A DNA stretch of 64,000 nt from Lachnospiraceae bacterium (GTDB taxonomy: Bacteria > Bacillota > Clostridia > Lachnospirales > Lachnospiraceae). The notes below the pieces were generated by a model, which was given only the letters and a program-made list of their open reading frames with translations, was not told the DNA's origin and did no database searches. Made by a program: the position numbers and the translations under genes. Where the stretch lies: assembly GCA_017526745.1 (NCBI GenBank), contig JAFXQX010000030.1, forward strand, positions 1 to 64,000. The letters run 5' to 3'. Below, one piece after another: positions 33,907 through 42,111 of this stretch. Each line of letters starts with the position of its first letter. Position 1 is the stretch's first letter.

Positions 33907-34659
33907 TTACTTCAGAAGATCCGAGATAACTTTCTCCCAGTCTTCCCTGCTCTTTGAACCGAGTATGGGGTCTGAAATACGATCTCCGTTTTCGTTAACA
34001 AAGATCGTTACCGGAACAGCATCTAACTGCATAAATTTAATGAGCTCCGGGCTTGCCACAACGATAGGGTATTCCACGTTCGTATCTTCCACGATCCCCA
34101 TCGCATCATTGATTATTTCAGGGGTGATACTGCCGTCATCATAGTCTATGGCATCAACTGTAACACCTACGATCTCAAAGCCCTTATCCTTATACTTTCT
34201 TTCGATATCAGCCAGGTCCGGCATTTCATTTATGCATGGTCCGCAAAATGTTCCCCAGAAATTGAGCATGGTAACTTTGTTTTTTGAGATGAGACTACCA
34301 AGAGTCATTTCTTCCTGAAGCAGGTCATAAACCTTAAATCCCGCAAATTCACCGTCAATCTTTTTGTCAGAAACGGCTTCATCACTCTTATTATCAGACG
34401 CAGCTCCGTCATCCTCCGCATTCTCAGCTACGGTCTCCTCACCCGACTCATCTGACTCATCTGTAAACTGGTCAAATTCATCGTCGTACTCCTCGAATTC
34501 CATATCCTCCTCGTCCGGTGCGTATTCTGCGTCATCATAGTCCTGCGCCGTAACGTTTTCCTCTTCAAGATCATTAGTATCTTTATCACCGCACCCGGCA
34601 AGCATCCCGGCCGTAATAACAATTGCTGTGATCAATCCCAATACGGTTTTTCTTTTCAT
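33907..34659 (-). CDS. TlpA/ResA-like thioredoxin-fold lipoprotein
   Basis: A membrane-anchored thiol-disulfide protein. The signal peptide ends in the lipobox LAGC (Cys20). A strongly acidic low-complexity linker of about 70 residues follows, then a redoxin domain with active site WGTFCGPCINEMPD. It likely reduces or exchanges disulfides outside the membrane, for example in cytochrome maturation or oxidative repair. The ATG at 34659 (250 aa) has GGAAGGAA upstream. The longer frame from 34683 adds residues before a normal signal peptide. Confidence 0.9.
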   Translation of the reverse strand: MKRKTVLGLITAIVITAGMLAGCGDKDTNDLEEENVTAQDYDDAEYAPDEEDMEFEEYDDEFDQFTDESDESGEETVAENAEDDGAASDNKSDEAVSDKKIDGEFAGFKVYDLLQEEMTLGSLISKNKVTMLNFWGTFCGPCINEMPDLADIERKYKDKGFEIVGVTVDAIDYDDGSITPEIINDAMGIVEDTNVEYPIVVASPELIKFMQLDAVPVTIFVNENGDRISDPILGSKSREDWEKVISDLLK

Positions 34660-34766
34660 AATCGTTCCTTCCGTTAATAACAAAACATTTTATCACGTTT
34701 ATGGTATCATATTGGCGGGAAACAGTAAAGAATAAACATATAAGCGTCGCAGGCAATGACAAAACC

Positions 34767-35591
34767 ATGAACGTTATACGTATAAATGATCTTAACGACG
34801 ACAGACTGTCGTTCTATATCGGATATAATGAACCTTCGCTCCTGCATATAAACGAGCCCGGACCGGGAGTCTTTATCGCAGAAACACCGATGGTCATACT
34901 GCGTGTTCTTGACGCCGGGATCCGGCCGCTGTCTTTTTTTGTTGAAGAAAGATCGATCGAACGCGAAGAGGTGCGTTCCATCCTGGCCCGTGCCAAAGAA
35001 TGCGATGTATTTACTGCGCCTCTTGATGTGATAAACCGTATCACGGGATTTAATCTCACAAGAGGTGTTCTCGGCGCATTTTTGCGCCCGGCGCTTCGTG
35101 ATCCCGACGAACTTCTGGCCTCGGCAAGGCACGTTGTACTTCTTGAAGATATCGTCAATCCCACCAATGTCGGTGCGATATTCCGCTCCGCCGCGGCGCT
35201 CGGAGCCGACCTGGTCCTTCTGACACGGGCATCATCCGATCCGTATTACAGGAGGGCTGCCAGAGTCTCCATGGGCACCGTTTTTCAGATTCCATGGACA
35301 TATGTTCCGAAAGAGTGTGACCCGGTAAAATTGCTTCACGCTCATGATTTTAACGTGATCTCCATGGCACTTGTTGAGGGCGCGATACCCGTCTCGGATC
35401 CCGTACTGCAGTCGCACCAAAAAACTGCCGTTGTATTCGGCTCCGAAGGTGACGGCATCAGCGCCGCAACGCTTGCAGCAAGCGATCATGTTGCGATCAT
35501 CCCCATGCACAACGGGGTTGATTCGCTTAACGTTGCCGCATCCTCAGCAGTTGCGCTTTATGAACTGTTCTCCCGGCAGCAGAGGATTTAA
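34767..35591 (+). CDS. TrmH/SpoU family RNA 2'-O-ribose methyltransferase
   Basis: SAM-dependent methyltransferase with a trefoil knot. The three SpoU motifs are visible: NPTNVGAIFRSAAALGADLV, VVFGSEGDGIS and MHNGVDSLNVAASSAVALYE. An N-terminal substrate-binding region precedes them. The RNA target (tRNA or 23S rRNA) is not clear. I chose the ATG at 34767 (274 aa) because an extended -10-like TGGTATCAT at about 34702-34710 overlaps the earlier ATG at 34701. No strong ribosome binding site is seen for either. The stop overlaps the convergent clostripain-like gene stop (TTAA). Confidence 0.88.
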   Translation: MNVIRINDLNDDRLSFYIGYNEPSLLHINEPGPGVFIAETPMVILRVLDAGIRPLSFFVEERSIEREEVRSILARAKECDVFTAPLDVINRITGFNLTRGVLGAFLRPALRDPDELLASARHVVLLEDIVNPTNVGAIFRSAAALGADLVLLTRASSDPYYRRAARVSMGTVFQIPWTYVPKECDPVKLLHAHDFNVISMALVEGAIPVSDPVLQSHQKTAVVFGSEGDGISAATLAASDHVAIIPMHNGVDSLNVAASSAVALYELFSRQQRI

Positions 35592-37195
35592 TCTTCCGCC
35601 AAATACCATTCATCATCTTCGTCGTCATAATAGTAAACAGCATCTTCATGCTCATCATATACGAGCATCATATCTGTTTCATCATCATAGAAATAGACGT
35701 TCCCGTCTTCGATCAGATACCAGATCTTTTCTTCATAATCGTATTCCCAATCCTCGGAATCCACCGTTGTATCACAGGAGTTCCAGCCTTCCTCATATGT
35801 GCTCCAGCCGCACCACGAATCTTCGAACTGGCTGTAATCACAGTAATCATCGCATCCGCTGGCATCAACAAACCCTCCCAGCCAGTCTATATACTTCTTG
35901 TCAAATCCGCATTTGGAATAAACATCAACAAGCTTATTGTAATACTCCCCGTCACCGTACGGAAGGCTGACGGCCAGCCCCGTCAGTTCGTTCTTATCGG
36001 AGGTGTGCCCGAAATAGGCGACACTGGACTTAAGTGATGTGCGAAGGTCATCGGCAGCCTGACCTTCTGCACCGGCACTTTCGACTATCGACAGCACGTC
36101 ACTAACGTAAAAATCATCCATTGTAACGAAACTGTCATCATCTTCCCATGCTTCAAATAAGCTGTCTATCAATCCTCTTCCGATAGCCTTGTGAAGTTTG
36201 CTGTAATTAGATCCCGTGAGCTTGTCGGAATTCTTATATGCGTACTGCATCCACTTGTCAACAAGATCGCCGACAGCACTCTCATTCACAAGGATCATTG
36301 TTGACGAGCCGCCTCTGTCGTAATCGTTTTCATTTGCCTCAATCATACTGTCAATGATCTTTTTCCCAAGCAACGGAGCTGATATTCCGGGATTTGACTC
36401 AAACAGGCTCATCCATTCCTTATATGACCATCCGATCTCGGACTCAAAATCCTCAGACAGCACGGCATACCTGCAAAAAGGCGCAAGGACGTAACACGTC
36501 TCAAGATTGGCCATAATGCAGCAATCCATTCCTATAATGTCAAAGCTTATGTCGGAATTATCGCGAAGTGCTTTTTGTATCTCATCAAGAGTCAGGGACG
36601 AAGAATCATCCTGCCACTCATCATATCCGAAACCATACACCGGACCTCCGCCGTGATCCCAGAAGATGAGCATATACCTGTCGGCCGGAAAATTCTTCTT
36701 TCCATAATCTATAAAATCGGACAACGTCCCGGAAACAGTACAATCGAGTTGCCCAAGGTCATCTTCAAGCAGCTCGAGTTGTTTATCCTTGATACGGTAT
36801 ATCTGGGACTTCTCCGAAGAGATACCATAATCATGCCAGTTTTTTGTTCCCAGGGTCTCAATGATCACATTTACGTTATCACCCACACCCGAACCGATCA
36901 TCTCGGAAATATCGTTTGTGGCCACACCTGCTTTGGTTTCAAGGTCAGAGCCGTTCATATAAACGAGGATGGTCGCAGATTCTGCGTCGCTGTATATATT
37001 TACCGGTTCGACATTGATATTATCAATCTCACTTTGACTGTTCTGTCCGATTGTATCACTTTCGTTTTCGTCAACGTCTTCTGCAATTTCTTCTTCGACT
37101 TCCCAATCCTCATCATCCCAAAAATCATCGCATCCGCATAGCGAAAACGCCGTCACAATAAGTATGGGCAGAACAGTCCTTAGTATTCTTTTCAT
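35588..37195 (-). CDS. Clostripain-like (C11) cysteine peptidase lipoprotein
   Basis: The 535-residue protein has a lipoprotein signal peptide (lipobox LCGC, Cys22). An acidic linker and a C11 peptidase domain follow: TILVYMNGSDLETKAG, catalytic His181 in FWDHGGGP, and Cys226 in GMDCCIMANLE. The long C-terminus (from about residue 440) is rich in Asp, Glu, Tyr and Trp and ends in short repeated YYYDDEDDE-like segments of unknown use. It likely cleaves after Arg/Lys at the cell surface. It starts 9 bases after guaA on the same strand and converges on the methyltransferase gene. Confidence 0.9.
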   Translation of the reverse strand: MKRILRTVLPILIVTAFSLCGCDDFWDDEDWEVEEEIAEDVDENESDTIGQNSQSEIDNINVEPVNIYSDAESATILVYMNGSDLETKAGVATNDISEMIGSGVGDNVNVIIETLGTKNWHDYGISSEKSQIYRIKDKQLELLEDDLGQLDCTVSGTLSDFIDYGKKNFPADRYMLIFWDHGGGPVYGFGYDEWQDDSSSLTLDEIQKALRDNSDISFDIIGMDCCIMANLETCYVLAPFCRYAVLSEDFESEIGWSYKEWMSLFESNPGISAPLLGKKIIDSMIEANENDYDRGGSSTMILVNESAVGDLVDKWMQYAYKNSDKLTGSNYSKLHKAIGRGLIDSLFEAWEDDDSFVTMDDFYVSDVLSIVESAGAEGQAADDLRTSLKSSVAYFGHTSDKNELTGLAVSLPYGDGEYYNKLVDVYSKCGFDKKYIDWLGGFVDASGCDDYCDYSQFEDSWCGWSTYEEGWNSCDTTVDSEDWEYDYEEKIWYLIEDGNVYFYDDETDMMLVYDEHEDAVYYYDDEDDEWYLAED

Positions 37196-37203
37196 ATGTC
37201 AGA

Positions 37204-38181
37204 TCATTCATATTCGATAGTTGCGGGACCCTTCGTGGAAAGATCATAAAGGACGCGGTTGACACCGGAAACCTCGGCGAAAATCCTGTCGCGGATCTTC
37301 TTTAACAGCTCATAAGGTACCTCTTCAACAGTAGCTGATGTTGCATCAACGGAATTGACTGCGCGGATGATGACCATCCAGTCATCGGTACGTTTTCCGT
37401 CCTTTATACCTGTCGATGTGAAGGGAGGTACGACCGTGAAATACTGCCATACTTTTCCTTCAAGGCCTGCTGCCGCAAACTCTTCGCGAAGTATCGCATC
37501 GGATTCACGGACCGCCTCAAGCCTGTCGCGCGTAATGGCGCCGACACAGCGAACACCCAGTCCCGGGCCAGGGAAGGGCTGACGGTATACCATGTTATCG
37601 GGAAGCCCGAGCTGCTTTCCCACTACTCTGACTTCATCCTTATACAGATATTTAACGGGCTCAACAAGTTCAAAATCAAGTTCCTTCGGAAGTCCGCCCA
37701 CATTGTGGTGCGCCTTTACACCGTCAGACTCAAGAATGTCGGGGTAGATCGTGCCCTGAGCCAGGAATTTTATTCCTTCCTGCTTTGCAGCTTCTTCCGC
37801 GAATACGTCTATGAATTCCTTTCCGATTATCTTACGCTTTGTTTCGGGATCGGAAACGCCTGCAAGCTTATCAAGGAAGCGGTCAACAGCATCAACATAT
37901 ATGAGATTGGCATCCATCTGGTTCTTGAATACCTCTATGACCTGCTCGGGTTCACCCTTTCTCAAGAGGCCGTGATTAACATGAACGCACACAAGGTTCT
38001 TACCTATTGCCTTTATAAGAAGTGCAGCAACTACCGAAGAATCAACACCTCCTGAAAGTGCCAGGAGAACTTTTTTATCTCCCACCTGCTCTTTGATCGC
38101 CTTTACCTGATCGTCGATAAAAGCATTTGCGGCTGTCGCATCGGTTATTCTTTTCAGTGATTCGGGCCTTAGATCTGCCAT
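37204..38181 (-). CDS. guaA: GMP synthase ATP-PPase subunit (GuaA without glutaminase domain)
   Basis: It converts XMP to GMP using ATP and ammonia. The PP-loop SGGVDSSVVAALL and the C-terminal dimerisation block (RQPFPGPGLGVRCVGAITRD, ATIEYE end) are intact. The protein is 325 aa. The usual N-terminal class I glutamine amidotransferase domain is missing and no separate one is nearby. It therefore resembles two-subunit GuaAa/GuaAb systems, or may use free ammonia. A sigma-A-like promoter lies at 38233-38261. Confidence 0.95.
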   Translation of the reverse strand: MADLRPESLKRITDATAANAFIDDQVKAIKEQVGDKKVLLALSGGVDSSVVAALLIKAIGKNLVCVHVNHGLLRKGEPEQVIEVFKNQMDANLIYVDAVDRFLDKLAGVSDPETKRKIIGKEFIDVFAEEAAKQEGIKFLAQGTIYPDILESDGVKAHHNVGGLPKELDFELVEPVKYLYKDEVRVVGKQLGLPDNMVYRQPFPGPGLGVRCVGAITRDRLEAVRESDAILREEFAAAGLEGKVWQYFTVVPPFTSTGIKDGKRTDDWMVIIRAVNSVDATSATVEEVPYELLKKIRDRIFAEVSGVNRVLYDLSTKGPATIEYE

Positions 38182-38232
38182 GATTTTCTCCTTGTCATCA
38201 ATACACTACTGCTGAAATCAGTTACATGTACA

Positions 38233-38261
38233 AATATACTCCATCACCGCCCTTGAAGCAA
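38233..38261 (-). promoter_or_regulatory. Sigma-A-like promoter for guaA
   Basis: Minus strand TTGCTT and TATATT are separated by 17 bases, about 50 bases upstream of the guaA ATG. I looked for a purine riboswitch in the short leader and saw none. Confidence 0.6.
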
Positions 38262-38275
38262 GAGCGGACCACACT

Positions 38276-38304
38276 TGAGACAGGGGGACGGAGGTATTGT
38301 CTCA
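38276..38304. repeat. 29-bp dispersed repeat, TGAGAC family (reverse copy)
   Basis: Begins TGAGAC and ends GTCTCA. Its reverse complement matches the units at 9064-9092, 39488-39516 and 39518-39546 (core CCTCCGTCCC). It lies upstream of azlC in the opposite orientation to the two copies downstream of azlD. Confidence 0.9.
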
Positions 38305-38347
38305 CAAGAGTGGAACAGCAGGGACCGTCCCCACTGTTCCACTCTTG
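38305..38347. repeat. 43-bp near-perfect palindrome
   Basis: Perfect 14-bp arms CAAGAGTGGAACAG/CTGTTCCACTCTTG enclose a GGGACCGTCCC centre. A diverged half lies at 39461-39487 in inverted orientation (GGGGACGGTCC then GTTCCA). GGGACGGTCC cores of this kind occur in REP-like elements; a link to a REP-type transposase is inference. Confidence 0.9.
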
Positions 38348-38373
38348 GCAAATCCGGGCGAAAGTTATAATAT
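38345..38373 (+). promoter_or_regulatory. Possible promoter for azlCD at the palindrome edge
   Basis: TTGGCA (38345-38350) begins inside the palindrome. It is followed after 15 bases by TATAAT, or after 17 bases by TAATAT. The first spacing is short, so the promoter is tentative. Confidence 0.4.
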
Positions 38374-38403
38374 ATACGGCGGAGCAGAACACAAAACAGC
38401 AAA

Positions 38404-39153
38404 ATGGGAAAAGATTATTCGTTAAAACTTGAAACTAACCGCTCCGAGCTTGTAAAGGGCATGCGCGACGGCGTGCCGATCGGGCTCGGATATTTTGCGG
38501 TCGCATTTTCGCTTGGGATAACCGCCAAGTCGATAGGGCTGGCCCCGGTAACATGCATGATCACAAGCGTGCTCTGCCATGCATCGGCCGGTGAATACGC
38601 CGTTTACACTGTGATAGGCGAGAATGCGGCATACATCGAAATGGCAATAATGGTGCTTGTCGCAAATGCGAGATACCTTCTGATGAGCGCGGCGATGAGC
38701 CAGCGGATGGACAGCAGCCTTTCATTTTTCCACAGGCTGCTTATGGGATTCGGTATCACCGACGAGCTTTTCGGAATATCGATAGCGCGTCCGGGAATGC
38801 TCAATCCCAACTATATGTACGGCGGTATGCTGATATCAATTCCCATGTGGGCGGCAGGATCCGCGATCGGGTGTTTTTCCGGCGGTGTTCTTCCGGAGAG
38901 GATCGTAAGCGCTCTTTCGGTCGCACTTTTCGGAATGTTCCTTGCGATAATCATCCCGCCCGCAAGAGGCAACCGTCTGATCGGTGCGATAATCGCCGTG
39001 TGTTTCGCACTCAGCTTCATCTTTTCCAAACTGCCGCTGCTGTCCTCGATCTCGGGCGGGACCAAAACGATCATACTGACAGTTGTGATCTCCGCTATCG
39101 CCTCCATCCTCTTTCCGGTTGCGGACGAGGAAGAAAAGGAGGACGGCCGATGA
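38404..39153 (+). CDS. azlC: Branched-chain amino acid exporter large subunit AzlC
   Basis: AzlC is a multi-pass membrane protein that with AzlD exports branched-chain amino acids. The family start GVPIGLGYFAVAFSLGITAK and the MSAAMSQRM region are present, with several hydrophobic helices over 249 aa. The ribosome binding site is weak (GGCGGAG, far upstream). azlD overlaps its stop (ATGA). The pair is bracketed by inverted short repeats. Confidence 0.93.
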   Translation: MGKDYSLKLETNRSELVKGMRDGVPIGLGYFAVAFSLGITAKSIGLAPVTCMITSVLCHASAGEYAVYTVIGENAAYIEMAIMVLVANARYLLMSAAMSQRMDSSLSFFHRLLMGFGITDELFGISIARPGMLNPNYMYGGMLISIPMWAAGSAIGCFSGGVLPERIVSALSVALFGMFLAIIIPPARGNRLIGAIIAVCFALSFIFSKLPLLSSISGGTKTIILTVVISAIASILFPVADEEEKEDGR

Positions 39154-39455
39154 CTCACAGTATTTTTATCTACATACTCATAGCCGCAGTTGTAAGCCTT
39201 ATAATCCGGGCGCTTCCGACTACTCTTTTGCGCCGGAAGATAACAAACAGATTTATCCGTTCATTCCTGTACTACGTTCCGTATGCAACCCTTTCGGTCA
39301 TGACATTTCCCGCGATCACCGAAGCAACAAAAAATCCCGCCGCAGGGTATGCCGCCCTCATCGTCGGGATAGTAGTCGCATGGTTTCGAAAAAACCTGTT
39401 CGAGACAGCCGTTTTATGCTGCCTCACTGTGCTTGTCATAGAGTTCTTTTTGTGA
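39150..39455 (+). CDS. azlD: Branched-chain amino acid exporter small subunit AzlD
   Basis: A 101-residue, three-to-four-helix membrane protein of the AzlD family (LIIRALPTTLLRRK, SFLYYVPYATLSVMTFPAI). The ATG overlaps the azlC stop, with GGAGG 7 bases upstream inside azlC. It functions only with AzlC. Repeats begin 5 bases after its stop. Confidence 0.92.
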   Translation: MTHSIFIYILIAAVVSLIIRALPTTLLRRKITNRFIRSFLYYVPYATLSVMTFPAITEATKNPAAGYAALIVGIVVAWFRKNLFETAVLCCLTVLVIEFFL

Positions 39456-39460
39456 AACAC

Positions 39461-39487
39461 CGGGGACGGTCCTTACCGTTCCATTTT
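39461..39487. repeat. Diverged half of the GGGACGGTCC palindrome
   Basis: Matches, in inverted orientation, the right part of the palindrome at 38305-38347 (GGGGACGGTCC, GTTCCA). It directly abuts the 29-bp repeat at 39488, the same neighbour relation as at 38276-38347 but reversed. Confidence 0.75.
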
Positions 39488-39516
39488 TGAGACAACACCT
39501 CCGTCCCTCAGTCTCA
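39488..39516. repeat. 29-bp dispersed repeat, TGAGAC family, tandem copy 1
   Basis: Begins TGAGACAACACC and ends CAGTCTCA. Identical to the next copy at 39518-39546, one base apart. Confidence 0.92.
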
Positions 39517-39517
39517 C

Positions 39518-39546
39518 TGAGACAACACCTCCGTCCCTCAGTCTCA
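39518..39546. repeat. 29-bp dispersed repeat, TGAGAC family, tandem copy 2
   Basis: Identical to 39488-39516. Its last three bases, TCA, supply the stop codon of psd on the minus strand, so the repeat inserted at, or defined, the end of psd. Confidence 0.92.
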
Positions 39547-40350
39547 TTGTTTTCGTCCTATCATCTCGCCCATCTTTACAGGCGTTTCCCTTCCTTCCGA
39601 AGTCGCTTTGATCAATCTGTCATCAAGCACGATCCTATTCTTCTGCACGAGAAGAATGACCGTCGATCCGCCGTAGTTAAAATACCCCTTCTCCTCTCCG
39701 CGGAAGCAGACGTGCCTTCCGTGGTGATTTTTGATGCGTCCTACGAGCATGGCACCGACCTCCATCTGAACGATGGGCCCGAAATTCCCGGTCTTGATAA
39801 CGCAGTATTCGCGGCTGTTCTCGGTAAACACGGGCAGCTGCTCAAGCGCGACGGGCTGTACCGTATGAAGCTTCCCGGGGATGAAATGATTGTCGCCTTT
39901 AACACCGCTGTCTATATATGCATAGCGGTGGTAGTTATCTACGCACAGCCTGAACACGAGGCAGTATCCGCCATCAAAGTGTGCGGCAGTCTTCTTTGAA
40001 TGAAGAAGCCTCTTTAAAGAGTACCGGGACTGCTTGACGAGGATCACTGTATCTTCCCTTATTTCATATACTGACAAGAGGCCGTCGCACGGCGATACAA
40101 ATGCGGACGGATCAAGATCGAACACTCTCATGCCCGGTCTTACCCGCCTGACAAAGAAATCATTAAAACAGTGAAAATCATTTGCTATGTATTCCGACAG
40201 GTCGATAGAGTTGGCATTGACAAACGGTCTTATCAACAGGCAGGACAGACGGCTGTCCATAAAAGCTCCGCACAGTTTTGAAACAGGCGGCTGGATCAGC
40301 ACTTTTAATATGATTCGTCCGAAGACTGTATTATAAAGAAAATCAAGCAT
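39544..40350 (-). CDS. psd: Phosphatidylserine decarboxylase proenzyme
   Basis: Psd makes phosphatidylethanolamine from phosphatidylserine. The self-cleaving serine lies in YFNYGGSTVILL (GGST in place of the common LGST). The catalytic block DNYHRYAYIDSG and the FVSPCDG region are present. I chose the ATG at 40350 (268 aa); a GTG at 40365 overlaps the pssA stop. No ribosome binding site is obvious for either. It is cotranscribed with pssA, which makes its substrate. Confidence 0.9.
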   Translation of the reverse strand: MLDFLYNTVFGRIILKVLIQPPVSKLCGAFMDSRLSCLLIRPFVNANSIDLSEYIANDFHCFNDFFVRRVRPGMRVFDLDPSAFVSPCDGLLSVYEIREDTVILVKQSRYSLKRLLHSKKTAAHFDGGYCLVFRLCVDNYHRYAYIDSGVKGDNHFIPGKLHTVQPVALEQLPVFTENSREYCVIKTGNFGPIVQMEVGAMLVGRIKNHHGRHVCFRGEEKGYFNYGGSTVILLVQKNRIVLDDRLIKATSEGRETPVKMGEMIGRKQ

Positions 40351-40354
40351 AAGT

Positions 40355-41050
40355 TTAATGTGCACACGAACGAAGTATCAGCATGATCACAAACTCAAGC
40401 GCCCCGATACCGCACAGTACGGCTACACCCTTGACGCCGGGTTTTCTGACTTCGATCTTTGATACGAAAAGGTACCCTACAATGACCATGACACCGTAGT
40501 AGACAACAGTCATGTCAAGAGGGGTCATGAACTGCAGGAGCATTACAAACGGGAAAATGAGTGCGGCACTTGTAACGGGAAGGCCTGTGTATGATCTTCG
40601 CTTGCCGCCCTCTTCCTTCTGGCGTTTCTCTTCCATGACGTTGAAATATGCAAGCCTTATCATCGCCATGAGGACGTACAGCATCATTACGAGAAAGCAC
40701 AGGAGCGGCACGACAAAATCAAGCGGATTACCGGTATGAAGGCGAGGGATCATGGTGAATTCCGGATTCTGCCACACAAGAACTTCCCCGATGATAGCGG
40801 GAAGGACACCGAATGCAACAAGATCCGAGAGCGAGTCGATCTGAACGCCGAACTTGATCTCATCTTCCGTCCTGTTCTTTTTATGGCGTGCGACCTCACC
40901 GTCAAACGCATCGCACAGTCCACAGAACAGCAGGAAAAACGTTCCGAGGAACGGATGCCCCTGTCCCATCAGTGTTATCGTTATACCGAGTCCTGCCGAA
41001 ACAAGCGACAGATATGTCAGTATGACCGTGTAGTTATAATACCCTATCAT
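40355..41050 (-). CDS. pssA: CDP-diacylglycerol-serine O-phosphatidyltransferase
   Basis: PssA makes phosphatidylserine in the membrane. The CDP-alcohol phosphatidyltransferase motif is present as DAFDGEVARHKKNRTEDE followed by KFGVQIDSLSD. It has about six hydrophobic helices in 231 aa. The ATG overlaps the upstream gene stop (ATGA). psd follows, so the two form a phosphatidylethanolamine route. Confidence 0.93.
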   Translation of the reverse strand: MIGYYNYTVILTYLSLVSAGLGITITLMGQGHPFLGTFFLLFCGLCDAFDGEVARHKKNRTEDEIKFGVQIDSLSDLVAFGVLPAIIGEVLVWQNPEFTMIPRLHTGNPLDFVVPLLCFLVMMLYVLMAMIRLAYFNVMEEKRQKEEGGKRRSYTGLPVTSAALIFPFVMLLQFMTPLDMTVVYYGVMVIVGYLFVSKIEVRKPGVKGVAVLCGIGALEFVIMLILRSCAH

Positions 41051-42105
41051 TCCTCATCTTCCTCACTTTGCAGAAAACCGATCCTTCTCTTGATCGAAAA
41101 ATGCCCGATCACAACGATCAGTGCACATGTTAAAACACAGATGTAAAACGAGATACCACGGCTGGCAAGCTCCAGGCTGATGGCATCTTCATTGCTCATA
41201 AGGTTGTTAAGACCGTCGAGCAGCAGGTAGTCGATAACACCCATGGCTCCGGGGACCGGGATCGAATTGGATCCTATGACCGAGAGCGCATGCGTCGACC
41301 ATATATCAACAACCTTGTCGTATGCGCCTCCGCCCGCCAGAAATACCATAACGGAAACACATATCTGCAGGGATCTTTGCAGGAAATTAAACAGGAAACA
41401 TTTTACAAGCATCCCGCGATGCCCGTCGATCATCTCCGCACAGTCCCTGTACTCATTCGTGATCCGGTCAAGCTTCTTCTCAAGCTTTGTCGTATTCCTG
41501 ACAAGTTTTATCTTTGCGAACAGACGGATGAAAAATCGTCCGATCCCATGAACCCAGTCCTCACGCTTGATCAGAAGTATTATAAACGTTATCAGCGTCG
41601 CCTGGATCAGATATCCTATGATGATGAGTGCCTTGGAAAGCGGGGTAAAATCCAGGAACAGATAAGGCGAGACTATCACGGCGATAATACCTATTGCCAT
41701 GATGGATGCGGTGTACATGACAAGATTTAACAAAAGGGCGACGGCAGTGACCGCAGTCGGAACGGCATCAGCCATCATAAAATACGCGCTTGCAGGCTGT
41801 CCGCCGGAAGCAGACGGCGTGATCGCCGAAAAATATATATCGGCCGCAGAATAAACTATGCCTTTGTTGATGGATCTTTTATGCCCGAATGCCTTTAGGA
41901 CCGCAAGCAGTGCCAGTCCCTCAAAGAGCACAAAACACGCCATACAGACTATGGCCATCATGATCCAGAACGGATTGGCATCCCTGAAATACTGTATAAA
42001 ATCATCAAATGAGTAATCTTTTGTCTGCTGTGCGACCGCCCATATCGAAAGAGCTGCAAGAACGAGTGCCACGACAGTCCACATCCGGCTTTTCTTTTTT
42101 TCCAT
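41047..42105 (-). CDS. Flippase-like membrane protein (MprF N-domain / UPF0104 type)
   Basis: A 352-residue polytopic membrane protein resembling the lysylphosphatidylglycerol synthase transmembrane region (GLALLAVLKAFGHKRSINKG, TPSASGGQPASAYFMM, PVPGAMGVIDYLLLDG). It lacks the soluble synthase domain, so a lipid or glycan translocation role is inferred. It is coupled to pssA and psd, which fits lipid handling. Confidence 0.85.
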   Translation of the reverse strand: MEKKKSRMWTVVALVLAALSIWAVAQQTKDYSFDDFIQYFRDANPFWIMMAIVCMACFVLFEGLALLAVLKAFGHKRSINKGIVYSAADIYFSAITPSASGGQPASAYFMMADAVPTAVTAVALLLNLVMYTASIMAIGIIAVIVSPYLFLDFTPLSKALIIIGYLIQATLITFIILLIKREDWVHGIGRFFIRLFAKIKLVRNTTKLEKKLDRITNEYRDCAEMIDGHRGMLVKCFLFNFLQRSLQICVSVMVFLAGGGAYDKVVDIWSTHALSVIGSNSIPVPGAMGVIDYLLLDGLNNLMSNEDAISLELASRGISFYICVLTCALIVVIGHFSIKRRIGFLQSEEDEE

Positions 42106-42111
42106 AATATG

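Noticed and set aside
34701-34766. Earlier start of the RNA methyltransferase
   Set aside because: It overlaps a promoter-like extended -10 and has no ribosome binding site. The conserved N-terminus fits the later ATG.
38182-38232. Purine riboswitch in the guaA leader
   Set aside because: The leader is short and I could not find the conserved paired core.
38226-38432. Plus-strand frame across the repeats upstream of azlC
   Set aside because: It is made mostly of the repeat and palindrome sequence and has no homology I recognise.
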